From: Blastochloris viridis
GTDB taxonomy: Bacteria > Pseudomonadota > Alphaproteobacteria > UBA2136 > UBA6156
Length of the DNA stretch: 64,000 nt
Assembly: GCA_005768725.1 (NCBI GenBank)
Contig: VAFM01000001.1
Span: 930,001-994,000, forward strand
Direction: 5' to 3'
Shown here: one piece after another, positions 1 to 10,538 of the stretch
How the letters are laid out: each line of letters begins with the position of its first letter
How positions within the stretch are numbered: position 1 is the first letter of the stretch
Program-made: the position numbers and the translations under genes
The notes under the pieces: generated by a model
Databases searched by the model: none
What the model was told of the DNA's origin: nothing
The model's input: the letters and a program-made list of their open reading frames with translations, nothing else

Positions 1-985
1 TCTTCTACACAGCGGTAGCGGCCGTGTAATTGTGACGCACGCCAAAACCAGCGAGGGCAAGGAGACGGTGCGCAGCCGTTTTCTGGCCGGGTATGCCTGT
101 GTGCAAGAGACCGAATTGCAAGCGCTGGCGACGGTGCTGCGCCATGGCGAGGTACGCCCGGATGACACGCTCGGGGTGTTTGTACCGCAGGGAACCCTGT
201 GGCCCAAGAAATGGAGTGCGAGCTTTATTGAAGCGATGCTGGCCTGCCCCTACCGTGCCTTAGGCGAACGCGTGCTGAAGCTGGCGCCGCCTGACCCATT
301 GACCCCCCTGCCCGATGCCCGCACCGCCGGTTTGCTGGTGCACCGCTGGCTGGAGAAGATTGGTCGGTTAGACAGTGTGCTTACGGATACGGATGCCCTG
401 ACCGCTGCGATGCTGGAGATTGCGGAGGAGGAACTGGCGCACGAGCCGCCTGTGACACGGGCGATCTGGCGCACCAAATTTGCGAAACTGGCACCGGCAT
501 TGGTAGCGCAATGGCAAGCCGATAACCGCCGCATTGCCGCGATTGAACAGCGCTTAACACGTGAGGTAGGGCCAGTGACGGTGACCGCGACACTGGACCG
601 TGTGGAGGCGGGCACCGACGGTACGACGATCATTGATTTCAAGACCGGCACCCCGCCCGCCTGGAGCCGGGTGGCGGCGGGCATTAAGCCGCAGTTGGCA
701 CTGGAGGCGTGGCTGCTGGGTGAGGATGTACAGAGCGTGGAATACTGGCATTTGCGCGGTTACGGCACCAAGCCGCTGGATGTGAAGCGCGCCGAGGGCA
801 AGACCTTTGACGGTCTGCTGGCGCCGGTAGCTGAAGGTGTAACACGTCTGGTGGACACCTACCGCGAAGGTGCGGCATTTGCTGCGGTGCCGGATTTACA
901 AGGTGGCGGTTTGCAGGCCACCGGCCATTGCGAAACCTGCGCGCTGGCCGGTGTGTGCCGCCGGAAAGGGGCCGTACATGCGTAA
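1..985 (+). CDS. addB: AddB, double-strand break repair nuclease subunit (C-terminal part)
   Basis: This is the C-terminal part of AddB, the second subunit of the AddAB helicase-nuclease that resects double-strand breaks for RecA loading. The frame is open to the left window edge (reading from base 2), so the GTG at 32 is internal and the gene starts outside the window. The visible part is the PD-(D/E)XK nuclease domain: it opens with a segment containing A-C-P-Y-R, has IIDFKTG carrying the catalytic D-x-K, and ends in C-x2-C-x5-C. Together with the CPYR cysteine this reproduces the four-cysteine iron-sulphur staple known in AddB-type nucleases. The stop overlaps the addA start by 8 bases, suggesting coupled translation. 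Confidence 0.9.
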   Translation, partial: LLHSGSGRVIVTHAKTSEGKETVRSRFLAGYACVQETELQALATVLRHGEVRPDDTLGVFVPQGTLWPKKWSASFIEAMLACPYRALGERVLKLAPPDPLTPLPDARTAGLLVHRWLEKIGRLDSVLTDTDALTAAMLEIAEEELAHEPPVTRAIWRTKFAKLAPALVAQWQADNRRIAAIEQRLTREVGPVTVTATLDRVEAGTDGTTIIDFKTGTPPAWSRVAAGIKPQLALEAWLLGEDVQSVEYWHLRGYGTKPLDVKRAEGKTFDGLLAPVAEGVTRLVDTYREGAAFAAVPDLQGGGLQATGHCETCALAGVCRRKGAVHA

Positions 986-3900
986 TACCTTTGACCCGCA
1001 GATTTTACGACACGCTGCTGCCGCGCAGGCATTGGCGTTGGAGACAGCATCAAGCGTGTGGATCTCGGCCAACGCTGGCACCGGTAAAACCGAAGTACTG
1101 ACGCGGCGCATGCTGGCACTGCTGCTGGCCGACCCGACGCTGGAGCCGCGGCAGATTCTGGCACTGACCTTCACCAAAGCCGGTGCAGCAGAAATGGCGG
1201 CGCGCTTGCCGGTGCGTCTTGGTAAATGGGCGACGCTAGATGACGCGGCGTTGCACGCCGAAGTGGCAGAGCTGGGTGTAAACCTCCCCGAGGGTCTGGA
1301 TGTGGCGGCACGCGTGCGCACGCTGGCCCAGCAGGTGCGCAAGCAGCCGCCGCTGGTGGCGACCATTCACGGTCTGGCCCAGCAGATTTTAAGCCGGTTT
1401 ACGGTGGAAGCCGGTTTGCCGCTCGATTTTGAGGTGCTGGAAGACGGCGCGCAGAAGCGCCTGCTGAAAGAGATACAGAATGATCTGCTGGTGAATGTCA
1501 GCGGGCCGCTCGCCAATTATCTGGGCACGCTGCTGGATGAGCTTGGGGAGCATGGCTGGGATGATCTGACGGGTCTGGTTATCATGCACTGGCACCGGCT
1601 GGAGGCGCTGGTGGAAGGTAAGGGCTTGGCCGCCGTACTGGCGCAGCTGGAGCACGAGTTGGGCTTGGTGGGGCGTGAGGATGCCGGGCAACCGCTGGTA
1701 CCGACACCCGCCGAATGGATGTCGTTACGGCATGTGGTGCAGGCGTTGCCGGAGCAGAATGCACGCACCGTACTGGATGCGCCGGAGGCGTTGCGGGAGG
1801 CCGCATGGAAGGATTTTCTGCTTACCGGCACGGGCACACCCCGCGCCCGTTTGTTTGTGAAAGCCGAGCTCGCGGTGTTGGATGAAACCGATGTGGCGGT
1901 TTTGAACGCGGCGGCGCTGCGCGTGGCGGAACAGGTGAAGCTGCGGCGCATTTACCGCGGATTTGACGTGACCCGTGCGGCACTGCTGTGGGCCGCCGCC
2001 GTCCGCGGCGCCTACGTGCAGCGCAAGCAGCGTGAGGGCATGGTGGATTATTCCGATCTTCTGGATGGTCTTGAGCGTGTGCTGAAGGCCTCCGAGACCG
2101 GTGGTGAGGGCGGAATGAGCGAGTGGGTGTGGTATGGGCTCGACCGGCGTTTCCGTCACCTGGTGGTGGATGAAGCACAGGACAATAACCCGCAGCAGGA
2201 CCGTATTGTTCAGTGGTTGGCGAAGAGCATTTTAAGCGGCGATGTGGGTGAAGGTGCGGCCCGCACCGTGCTGGCGGTAGGCGATATGAAGCAGAGCATC
2301 TTCCGCTTTCAGGGTGCCGTACCGGAGCTGTTTGTGCACTTGCGCGAGGTGCTGCGCGACTGGGCGCCGCAGATGTGCGAGGTGGATCTGGTGCACAGCT
2401 TCCGCAGCGGTGCAGAGGTGCTGGCGCTGGTCGACCGCGTGTTTGCGCAGGGCGACAGCGGTGAGGTTGTGGTGGGGAGTGATTTTAGAGACTGGCCCAA
2501 CCACGCAGCGGTGGCCGCCGCGCGTGCCAGCCGGGTAGAGCTGTGGCCAACCGTTGTATTGGAAGGGAAAGAGACCGTAGAGCCGTGGGCGCTGCCTGAG
2601 GTACGTGCCGCCGCCGGTGGGCATGGTGAGGATATTGCATGCCTGCACCAGATAGGGAACTGGCTGCAGCAACAGGTGGGCCGCGTGATGATGCCCAGCA
2701 CGGGTGAGGCTTTGCGCTACGATGACGTGATGCTGGTGGTACAGCGTAACCGCGTGGCCGCGCTGGCAGCGGGGGTCTTGCGCGGCATGGGGGTGCCCGT
2801 GGCAAGTGGCGGTGGTGTACAGCCGTTAGTGGTGGATGATGCGATTGCGTGTCTGCGCGTGATCTTCAACCCCGAGGATAACTTGGCACTGGCGCATGTG
2901 CTGAAAGGTGTGCGGCGGCGCGATGATGCGTACTTACTGGACCTGGCCGCGCGCAGTGGCGAGCAGGCCTGGTGTTATGCCTTGCAGGGCGACGACGGCG
3001 TATGGCTGACGCAGATGCATGCACTCGCGTGCGACGCCCCCTTACGCATTGTTCAGCAGGTGGCACGTGAGATAGGTGGCGATGAAAACCTGCTGGAGTG
3101 CCTGCTGCTGTGGGCTGAACAGTGCGAGACACTGCGGGAACTGATCGCGCGGCTGGAGCTTGATGATCTGCCGGTGACGGGTACGGGCCGCGGCGTGCGG
3201 ATTTTAACCGTGCATGGCAGCAAGGGCTTGCAGGCACCCCTGGTGATTTTAGCCGATACCATGGCAGCCTTGGCCGATGTGAGCCATGACACGCTGCTGT
3301 GGGGCGAAAACGTGGTGCTGTACAAGCAGGCCAAGGGATTATCCGCGTTTGAGGATTCTCTGGCCGAGGCCGAGCGTGCACGGCGCAAGGCAGACAGCCT
3401 GCGCGGTTTGTATGTGGCGATGACACGCGCGATGGACTGGCTGGTGGTGACCGGCTTTGGAGAGGTGAAAGAGACGGCGGATACGTGGTGGACGCGGGTA
3501 CGCATTGGCTTTGAAGGTGATGCGGCGGATGATGGCCGATGGGTTGTAGGCGATAGCTTTGCCCAGAGCGACGTGCCGGTGGTGGAAGCGGTTGCGGAGA
3601 CCGTGATACCTGCATGGTTGCAGACACCGATTACTGCCGTAGAGACGGTATCGCAAAGCGAGGAACAGGCGCGCGGCGAACGCGTGCATGCGCGTCTGCA
3701 AGGGTTGCGCGTGCCAGTGGAAGCCGAGGTGGACGCCGAAGTGCAACGCGTGAAAGAGACATACCCATGGCTGTGGACGCCCGGTAGCCGCAGCGAAATG
3801 GCGGTGGCGGTGGAGGGGCGGGTCGGGCGCATCGACCGGTTGGTGGAACACGAGGGTGCGCTATGGGTGATCGATTTCAAGACTGGACAGATACCGGAGC

Positions 3901-4034
3901 AGGTGCCGCCTACGTATGTGCAGCAGGTGCAGGGCTATGCCCGTGCGCTGCGGCACACTTACCCGGAGCGTACACTGCGGGCAGCTATCGTGTGGACCGC
4001 CGCACCACGGCTTGATGAAGTGGACATAGGGTGA
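978..4034 (+). CDS. addA: AddA, ATP-dependent helicase-nuclease subunit
   Basis: UvrD-type helicase and nuclease subunit of AddAB, 1018 residues. The ATG at 978 is chosen because it overlaps the addB stop and puts the first conserved segment at the expected distance. A longer frame from 870 would run deep into addB. Helicase motifs appear in order: Walker A ANAGTGKT near residue 31, LVVDEAQD (motif II), AVGDMKQSIFRFQG (III), HSFRSG (IV), ILTVHGSKGLQAP (V) and LYVAMTRA (VI). The C-terminus carries a second PD-(D/E)XK nuclease with GRIDRL and VIDFKTG. The enzyme works in the cytoplasm as a heterodimer with AddB. It is somewhat shorter than many alphaproteobacterial AddA proteins, but no domain seems to be missing. 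Confidence 0.95.
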   Translation: MRNTFDPQILRHAAAAQALALETASSVWISANAGTGKTEVLTRRMLALLLADPTLEPRQILALTFTKAGAAEMAARLPVRLGKWATLDDAALHAEVAELGVNLPEGLDVAARVRTLAQQVRKQPPLVATIHGLAQQILSRFTVEAGLPLDFEVLEDGAQKRLLKEIQNDLLVNVSGPLANYLGTLLDELGEHGWDDLTGLVIMHWHRLEALVEGKGLAAVLAQLEHELGLVGREDAGQPLVPTPAEWMSLRHVVQALPEQNARTVLDAPEALREAAWKDFLLTGTGTPRARLFVKAELAVLDETDVAVLNAAALRVAEQVKLRRIYRGFDVTRAALLWAAAVRGAYVQRKQREGMVDYSDLLDGLERVLKASETGGEGGMSEWVWYGLDRRFRHLVVDEAQDNNPQQDRIVQWLAKSILSGDVGEGAARTVLAVGDMKQSIFRFQGAVPELFVHLREVLRDWAPQMCEVDLVHSFRSGAEVLALVDRVFAQGDSGEVVVGSDFRDWPNHAAVAAARASRVELWPTVVLEGKETVEPWALPEVRAAAGGHGEDIACLHQIGNWLQQQVGRVMMPSTGEALRYDDVMLVVQRNRVAALAAGVLRGMGVPVASGGGVQPLVVDDAIACLRVIFNPEDNLALAHVLKGVRRRDDAYLLDLAARSGEQAWCYALQGDDGVWLTQMHALACDAPLRIVQQVAREIGGDENLLECLLLWAEQCETLRELIARLELDDLPVTGTGRGVRILTVHGSKGLQAPLVILADTMAALADVSHDTLLWGENVVLYKQAKGLSAFEDSLAEAERARRKADSLRGLYVAMTRAMDWLVVTGFGEVKETADTWWTRVRIGFEGDAADDGRWVVGDSFAQSDVPVVEAVAETVIPAWLQTPITAVETVSQSEEQARGERVHARLQGLRVPVEAEVDAEVQRVKETYPWLWTPGSRSEMAVAVEGRVGRIDRLVEHEGALWVIDFKTGQIPEQVPPTYVQQVQGYARALRHTYPERTLRAAIVWTAAPRLDEVDIG

Positions 4035-4078
4035 TAGGTTCGAGGTATTCGAAGTAATGACAAGGGGGAGAGACCGAT

Positions 4079-4393
4079 ATGGTAGCCAGCGTTAACGATA
4101 GTGAATTCAAGAGCAGTGTTCTCGACAGCGACGGCGTGACCGTGGTGGACTTCTGGGCCGAATGGTGCGGCCCGTGCAAGGCGCTGAGCCCGCTGCTGGA
4201 GCAAGCCGCGTCTGAAGTGGAAGGTGTCACCGTAGTGAAGATGAACGTGGATGAAAACACCGATACGCCGGTGCAGTACGGCATCCGTGGTATCCCCACC
4301 CTCATCGCTTTCAAGGGCGGTCAGCCCGTGGCCAGCCTGGTCGGCTTGCGCGACAAGGCCGAACTGGTGAGCTGGATGGAAAGCCAGAAGTAG
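4079..4393 (+). CDS. trxA: Thioredoxin
   Basis: Classical cytoplasmic thioredoxin of 104 residues, the normal length, that reduces protein disulphides. The redox motif WCGPC sits near residue 30 within FWAEWCGPCK, and the later cis-proline loop GIRGIPTL is intact. A strong purine-rich ribosome site (GGGGGAGA) lies about ten bases before the ATG. The gene follows addA by 44 bases in the same direction, an order common in alphaproteobacteria, and a strong terminator follows the stop. No signal peptide or extra domain is visible. Confidence 0.96.
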   Translation: MVASVNDSEFKSSVLDSDGVTVVDFWAEWCGPCKALSPLLEQAASEVEGVTVVKMNVDENTDTPVQYGIRGIPTLIAFKGGQPVASLVGLRDKAELVSWMESQK

Positions 4394-4406
4394 TAAGCTC
4401 TGCAAC

Positions 4407-4434
4407 AAAAAGCGCCCTTCTGGGCGCTTTTTGT
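4407..4434 (+). terminator. Rho-independent terminator after trxA
   Basis: GC-rich hairpin AGCGCCC / GGGCGCT with a four-base loop, extended by an A-run on the left and a T-run on the right. It ends the addB-addA-trxA transcript and may also work on the opposite strand for the convergent gene ending at 4443. Confidence 0.9.
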
Positions 4435-4442
4435 TAGAGTCT

Positions 4443-4970
4443 TTAGTTACATACAACTCTGGCACATGCCGTTGTCGTAATGCCATCCCCTGCCCCCCGG
4501 ATCGTTGTATATCCATTGGGGCAGGTGTAGTTCGGTGGGCTGTCGCGAAATGCATTGTTGCCTGGACTTGTCATTTGGAGGCTACAGCTGGCGCCCGATT
4601 GTGCCGCTACATTTGGCTGCTGACAGCTGGACCCATTATAGACCATACCCAAGCTTCCACAGTGGCGGACCGCATTATTAAAAGCGATGACATCAGCTTT
4701 CAATTGCTCAAACTGCGCATTCGCGATACAGCCCTGGACATCGGATCCGTTCTCGCCGGGAGCATAAAGCTTATATACCTTATTACAGGCAGCAATATTA
4801 GCTTTCAGAACTTTGAGATTACCATCGGTGGTTTCGATTTTTGACTTCAGAGCTGTCCAACCGGCTTCCTGACTGAGCGAACCTCCCGCCGTGCGCTCTT
4901 GCGCGAATACCGGCAAGAGAACGAGACACATTGCACTGGCGGCAAGTACGAGAGCAGAGGTACATTTCAT
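4443..4970 (-). CDS. Secreted cysteine-containing protein, paralogue of the protein at 44960-45394
   Basis: Unrecognised secreted protein of 175 residues. The first 23 or so residues form a clear signal peptide (basic start, hydrophobic core, cleavage after VFA), so the mature chain begins QERTAGGSL. It has several cysteines, probably disulphide-bonded in the periplasm or outside the cell. A second protein in this window (44960-45394, minus) shares the mature N-terminus QERTAGGSL, a following W-x-A-L-K segment and a central motif L-Y-x-P-G-x-x-G-x-D-x-Q-G-C, so the two are paralogues of a small family. No enzymatic motif is visible. It lies between the convergent trxA terminator and dnaJ and is transcribed separately. 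Confidence 0.8.
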   Translation of the reverse strand: MKCTSALVLAASAMCLVLLPVFAQERTAGGSLSQEAGWTALKSKIETTDGNLKVLKANIAACNKVYKLYAPGENGSDVQGCIANAQFEQLKADVIAFNNAVRHCGSLGMVYNGSSCQQPNVAAQSGASCSLQMTSPGNNAFRDSPPNYTCPNGYTTIRGAGDGITTTACARVVCN

Positions 4971-5067
4971 AGCCCTTTATACACCCACTGTGTAAGGATG
5001 TCTGACACCGTGTGGCTACGTCTGTTTTCCTACGCTTCCCCTGTGACGAGTAGGCGACAGGTCAGGC

Positions 5068-6225
5068 CTATTCGTTCCAGAACTTGCGGAGCTTGGACAT
5101 GAAGCTGCTCTCGACGCGGCCGGGTTCCAGCTCGCTGCGCAGGGCTTCCAGTTGCTCCTTCTGCTTTTTGGAGAGGTGCTGCGGCACCGTGACATGCAGG
5201 TGGGCGACGATATCGCCCTTGTCCTTCGGGCGGCCCATGGCGGGCATCCCCATACCGGGCAGGCGCACCTTGTCGTTCGGCTGCGAACCAGCCGGAATTT
5301 TCAGCGCGGTTTTGCCACCGTCCGGAGTCGGGATCTGGATCTCGGTGCCCAAGGCGGCGTCGAGCATACTGACCGGAACCTCAAGGTGCAGGTGCATGCC
5401 ATCGCGTGCGAACAGCGGATGATTGGCGATAGAGATAAACACGTACAGGTCGCCGGCCGGACCACCGTGGGTGCCGGCTTCGCCTTCGCCCGCCAAGCGC
5501 AGGCGCGTGCCGTCATCGACCCCCGCCGGAATGGTGACGGACAGATTCTTGGTGTGGCGGACACGGCCGGAACCACCGCAGTCCTTACACTTGTCCTTGA
5601 TCTGCTGGCCGGTCCCGCCACAGTCCGGGCAGGTACGGCTCATCTGGAAAAAGCCCTGCCGGAAAGTGACATTCCCGGAGCCCTTACAGGTACCGCAGGT
5701 GACGGGCTTGGAGCCTTCCTTGGCACCGGAGCCTTTGCAGGTTTCGCAGACAATGGTGGTGGGGAATTTGAGATCGACCTTGGTGCCGGTGTAGGCATCC
5801 TTGAGGTTGACCTCCAGATTGTAGCGGAGGTCGGAGCCACGCTGGGTGTGGGTCTTGCGGGTTTGCTGCTGACCGCCCCCGCCGAAGATACCGCCCATCA
5901 AGTCTTCAAACAGATCTTCAAAATTACCGTCGAACTGGAAGCCGCCCATGCCCTGACCGAAGCCACCCTGCGGGCCGCGGGCACCGCCGCCCATGCCACC
6001 CTGGGCAAAGGCATCGTGGCCGAAACGGTCGTAGGCCGCACGCTTTTGCGCGTCCTTCAGAACGTCGTAGGCCTCGTTCACTTCTTTGAATTTCGCTTCG
6101 GCGTCCTTGTTGCCCGGGTTGCGGTCCGGGTGGAACTCCATCGCCTTTTTGCGGTAAGCACTCTTCAGGGCGGCTTCGTCGGCCGACCGTGAGACACCTA
6201 AAATATCGTAATAATCGCGCGCCAT
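5068..6225 (-). CDS. dnaJ: Chaperone DnaJ (Hsp40)
   Basis: Co-chaperone that stimulates the DnaK ATPase and delivers unfolded substrates; 385 residues, normal for type I DnaJ. Domains in order: J domain with the HPD triad (FHPDRNPG, near residue 33), a glycine/phenylalanine-rich linker, four CxxCxGxG zinc-binding repeats (CETCKGSG, CGTCKGSG, CPDCGGTG, CKDCGGSG) and the C-terminal substrate domain. I start it at the ATG at 6225 (MARDYYDILG). A GTG two codons upstream is possible but less likely. It is separated from dnaK by one small secreted-protein gene with its own terminator, so dnaJ probably has its own promoter. Confidence 0.96.
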   Translation of the reverse strand: MARDYYDILGVSRSADEAALKSAYRKKAMEFHPDRNPGNKDAEAKFKEVNEAYDVLKDAQKRAAYDRFGHDAFAQGGMGGGARGPQGGFGQGMGGFQFDGNFEDLFEDLMGGIFGGGGQQQTRKTHTQRGSDLRYNLEVNLKDAYTGTKVDLKFPTTIVCETCKGSGAKEGSKPVTCGTCKGSGNVTFRQGFFQMSRTCPDCGGTGQQIKDKCKDCGGSGRVRHTKNLSVTIPAGVDDGTRLRLAGEGEAGTHGGPAGDLYVFISIANHPLFARDGMHLHLEVPVSMLDAALGTEIQIPTPDGGKTALKIPAGSQPNDKVRLPGMGMPAMGRPKDKGDIVAHLHVTVPQHLSKKQKEQLEALRSELEPGRVESSFMSKLRKFWNE

Positions 6226-6260
6226 TGTCACTTTATAGACGGGAGTGCCAAGAAGGTCAA

Positions 6261-6290
6261 GAAAGAAGCCCGCCTTTGTAAGGCGGGCTT
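6261..6290 (-). terminator. Terminator after the small secreted protein gene
   Basis: Hairpin with 11-base arms AAGCCCGCCTT / AAGGCGGGCTT and a three-base loop. On the minus strand it is followed by TTCTTTCTT. It lies 16 bases after the stop of the 6307-6687 gene and upstream of dnaJ. Confidence 0.85.
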
Positions 6291-6306
6291 GCTCGCTTTT
6301 ACAGCG

Positions 6307-6687
6307 TTAGTAACGGACGATACGCATTTCGGCCGGATAGCGCGGCTTGGTAACCAGCTTGTAGCAGTAGCTAGGGGCGCCGGTAAAGCCACAGGCTGCG
6401 GTACTGCCGGCCTGCTTTTGCAGGTAGTCCTCATAACGCTGCTGCTCCTTCAGCTTCTTCATCCAGTCGCTGCGGTGGGGACGGTTAATGGTGGTGTTGG
6501 CACCGGTATAGCCATTGTTGGAATAAATACCGGTACGAGCAGAATTGCTGGCAAAGCTGAAACCGCTGCGGCCGCGCTGATACCCATCGGCATAGGCTTG
6601 TACCGCACTGGCTACCAGCATAAGGCATGCCAACACAGCCACGCTTGCGGCGGTGCGGATGTTCATGATGTTGACCATGTTCTTCAT
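6307..6687 (-). CDS. Small secreted protein of unknown function
   Basis: Hypothetical exported protein of 126 residues lying between dnaK and dnaJ. A signal peptide covers about the first 33 residues (hydrophobic VAVLACLMLVASAV, cleavage near QAYA). The mature part is basic, with many arginines, lysines and tyrosines and two cysteines near the end (AACGF and SYCYK) that could form a disulphide. A strong ribosome site (AGGAGAAACGCC) precedes the ATG, and a terminator follows. No family recognised. Its place inside the dnaK-dnaJ region suggests it could respond to stress, but that is only inference. Confidence 0.75.
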   Translation of the reverse strand: MKNMVNIMNIRTAASVAVLACLMLVASAVQAYADGYQRGRSGFSFASNSARTGIYSNNGYTGANTTINRPHRSDWMKKLKEQQRYEDYLQKQAGSTAACGFTGAPSYCYKLVTKPRYPAEMRIVRY

Positions 6688-6739
6688 GGCGTTTCTCCTG
6701 TTTTCCTCAGTGCGGCTATTCGTCCGCGTTCAGTTTAAA

Positions 6740-6770
6740 CACAAGGGGCCGCAGTGGCGACCCCTTGTTA
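6740..6770 (-). terminator. Probable terminator after dnaK
   Basis: Inverted repeat ACAAGGGG / CCCCTTGT around a 12-base loop that can itself pair (GCC/GGC). Only a short T-stretch follows on the minus strand, so termination may be incomplete. Confidence 0.55.
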
Positions 6771-6796
6771 TTAATTATTCTTGGGCTTATTGGGGC

Positions 6797-8731
<1,935 letters not shown>

Positions 8732-8767
8732 TTTCTATTACTCCCTTTAACGTTACTTTTTAAAAAC

Positions 8768-9346
8768 TTAGTTACTGATCTGTTGACCACCGAGCTCGGC
8801 AAAGCGCGCGAGGAAACGGCGGTTGGCTTCATCCGGCTGCCAGCAGGGCAGATCGATGCCCGTCGGCTCGTAGTCCTGCAGGTATTTTTCCCAGAACGCG
8901 TGCGGCGGCATCAGCAGTTTGGCTTCGTCGCCCAGAATGCGTTTATCGAAACCTTTGATGACCGGGCTTTCCAGCTGCTCCATAGGAATACCGTAGCCGC
9001 GCGAAACAGCCTGGGTGGCCTTGCGCTCGATATCCTTGAAGCTGATGCCCATGAAGCGCTTGAGACCGGTGGGCATATCGCCCACATAGGCCTCGCTGGC
9101 GTCGTGCAGTAAAGCCGCCAGTGCCAGCTCGGGTTCCACCAGATGCGAGATATGAATGCTGTGCTCGGCCACACTGTAGTACTGGCTGCAGTGACCGTTG
9201 TAGCGGCAGATATTGGACAGCGCGCGGGCGATCATTTCGATCGGCAGCACGATCCAGTCTTCCGCACCAAAGTCCAGTTCCTGATTGGAACCGGTCTGCA
9301 TCCAGGTGTAGCTGTTGCTGTCGAGGTTCATGGTGGAGCCGGTCAT
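8768..9346 (-). CDS. HD-domain phosphohydrolase (5'-deoxynucleotidase/YfbR-like)
   Basis: Metal-dependent HD-superfamily hydrolase of 192 residues. The signature is clear: histidine in SVAEHSIHIS, the HD pair in LLHDASEAYVGD, and a further aspartate-containing helix. This pattern is shared with YfbR-type deoxynucleotidases and phage-encoded relatives, which dephosphorylate nucleotides, but the substrate here is not known. A good ribosome site (GGAGG) lies seven bases before the ATG. The start codon overlaps the stop of the upstream CYTH gene by one base (TAATG), so translation is probably coupled. It sits unusually between grpE and dnaK. Confidence 0.85.
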   Translation of the reverse strand: MTGSTMNLDSNSYTWMQTGSNQELDFGAEDWIVLPIEMIARALSNICRYNGHCSQYYSVAEHSIHISHLVEPELALAALLHDASEAYVGDMPTGLKRFMGISFKDIERKATQAVSRGYGIPMEQLESPVIKGFDKRILGDEAKLLMPPHAFWEKYLQDYEPTGIDLPCWQPDEANRRFLARFAELGGQQISN

Positions 9347-9927
9347 TACGCAACCTCCTTTTGATATTCCGCGAACGTGAGTTCGCGCACCGCCGACACT
9401 TTGTTGCCAGCCCAGTCGGGGTGGGCTTCGTAGATGCGACCGACACCGCCAAACAGGGCTTGGGCATAATCGAAGCCAAGTTCATTGCAGGCGGCTTTTA
9501 CCACGTCCTCCGAATGACCTTCCACTTCGGCGAAGGGGGGCAGACCCGGCCATTCGTTGAGAGTTACTTCACGGTCGCCCTTGATCCATGTCTCTCGGAA
9601 ATTTTCTTGGTGTGCGCGATCTTCAAAGCCGAGTTTTTGCAGCAGGGTTGCGGCGTTTTCGAAGCTGTCGACATTGATCTCGATTTCTTCCGTACCGTGG
9701 ATATCGGTGCCGTCGTGCTCGTGCTTAAAAGCCATGGTGACTGTATCGTCGCCATTGTCGCGCACGCGCGCCCACTTGGCGGGGTTCGGGTTCAGCTCAG
9801 TCAGAAAATAGGTATAGCGACGCATCAGGCTCCACGGGCGCGTGCAGGTATAGCCCTGCGCGGCTAGCATCGTGCGGCAGGCCGCAACGTTGATGTTCAG
9901 GATCTTGGCTTCGATTTCAATCGGCAT
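9346..9927 (-). CDS. CYTH-domain protein (triphosphatase/adenylate cyclase class IV fold)
   Basis: Protein of 193 residues with the CYTH triphosphate-tunnel fold. The family signature ExExK is present at the N-terminus (EIEAK, residues 4-8). Charged strands expected to line the tunnel follow: RVRD, MAFKHEH, EEIEINV, TLNEWPGLPPFAEVEG. Members hydrolyse triphosphates (thiamine triphosphate, inorganic triphosphate or nucleotides) or cyclise ATP. The class IV cyclase reading is possible from its small single-domain form, but I cannot choose. It follows grpE by one base and overlaps the HD gene by one base, so the two probably act on related substrates. Confidence 0.85.
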   Translation of the reverse strand: MPIEIEAKILNINVAACRTMLAAQGYTCTRPWSLMRRYTYFLTELNPNPAKWARVRDNGDDTVTMAFKHEHDGTDIHGTEEIEINVDSFENAATLLQKLGFEDRAHQENFRETWIKGDREVTLNEWPGLPPFAEVEGHSEDVVKAACNELGFDYAQALFGGVGRIYEAHPDWAGNKVSAVRELTFAEYQKEVA

Positions 9928-9928
9928 G

Positions 9929-10504
9929 TTACTGCGTGGCCTCGTCCTTAGTGGCCACTACCACCAGACTGGGGCGCAGCAGGCGGCCGTTGATGGTGAA
10001 CCCGGCCTGCAGCTCCTGCAAAATATGGTTCTCGGGCACGTCGGAGCTGGGGATCTGGCTCATGGCCTGGTGCAGTTCGGGGTTGAGGGCATCGCCCTTT
10101 TTAACCACGACCTGCGCGATACCGTGACGGCCGAGCATGGATTGCAGCTGGGTGGCGACCATGAGGATGCCGTCGCGCAGCGCCTTTTCGTTGCCTTCCG
10201 GTGCGGCCAATGCGCGGGCGAGGTTATCGCCCACGCCCAGCACATCCTGCGCAAACTTGGTAACAGCGTACTGGCGCGCGTCGGTCACTTCCTGCTGGGC
10301 GCGGCGCTTGACGTTCTCGGCCTCGGCGGCGGTGCGGAAGGCTTTGTCCTTCCATTCGTCACGCTCACGCTCGACCGTTTGCAGCAACATATTTTCCGGC
10401 AGCGCGCCATCCAGCGGAACATCCTGCTCCAGCGGCGCGGTTTCCAACGGTTGGCCGTTTTCGTCCAGTTCGTTCATCTGGGGCTCTCGCATGGCTTCGC
10501 TCAT
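9929..10504 (-). CDS. grpE: GrpE nucleotide exchange factor
   Basis: Nucleotide exchange factor that releases ADP from DnaK, 191 residues. It has an acidic N-terminus, a long coiled coil (about residues 40-90, including ERERDEWKDKAFRTAAEAEN-type heptads), and the C-terminal beta domain with NPELHQAM and LLRPSLVVV. I start it at the ATG at 10504 because AAGGAG lies ten bases upstream. The longer frame from 10537 begins directly behind the hrcA stop without a ribosome site. It lies directly after hrcA, in the classical hrcA-grpE arrangement. Confidence 0.94.
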   Translation of the reverse strand: MSEAMREPQMNELDENGQPLETAPLEQDVPLDGALPENMLLQTVERERDEWKDKAFRTAAEAENVKRRAQQEVTDARQYAVTKFAQDVLGVGDNLARALAAPEGNEKALRDGILMVATQLQSMLGRHGIAQVVVKKGDALNPELHQAMSQIPSSDVPENHILQELQAGFTINGRLLRPSLVVVATKDEATQ

Positions 10505-10538
10505 CGTGTCGGTCTCCTTACTTCTCTCAAAACTCATC

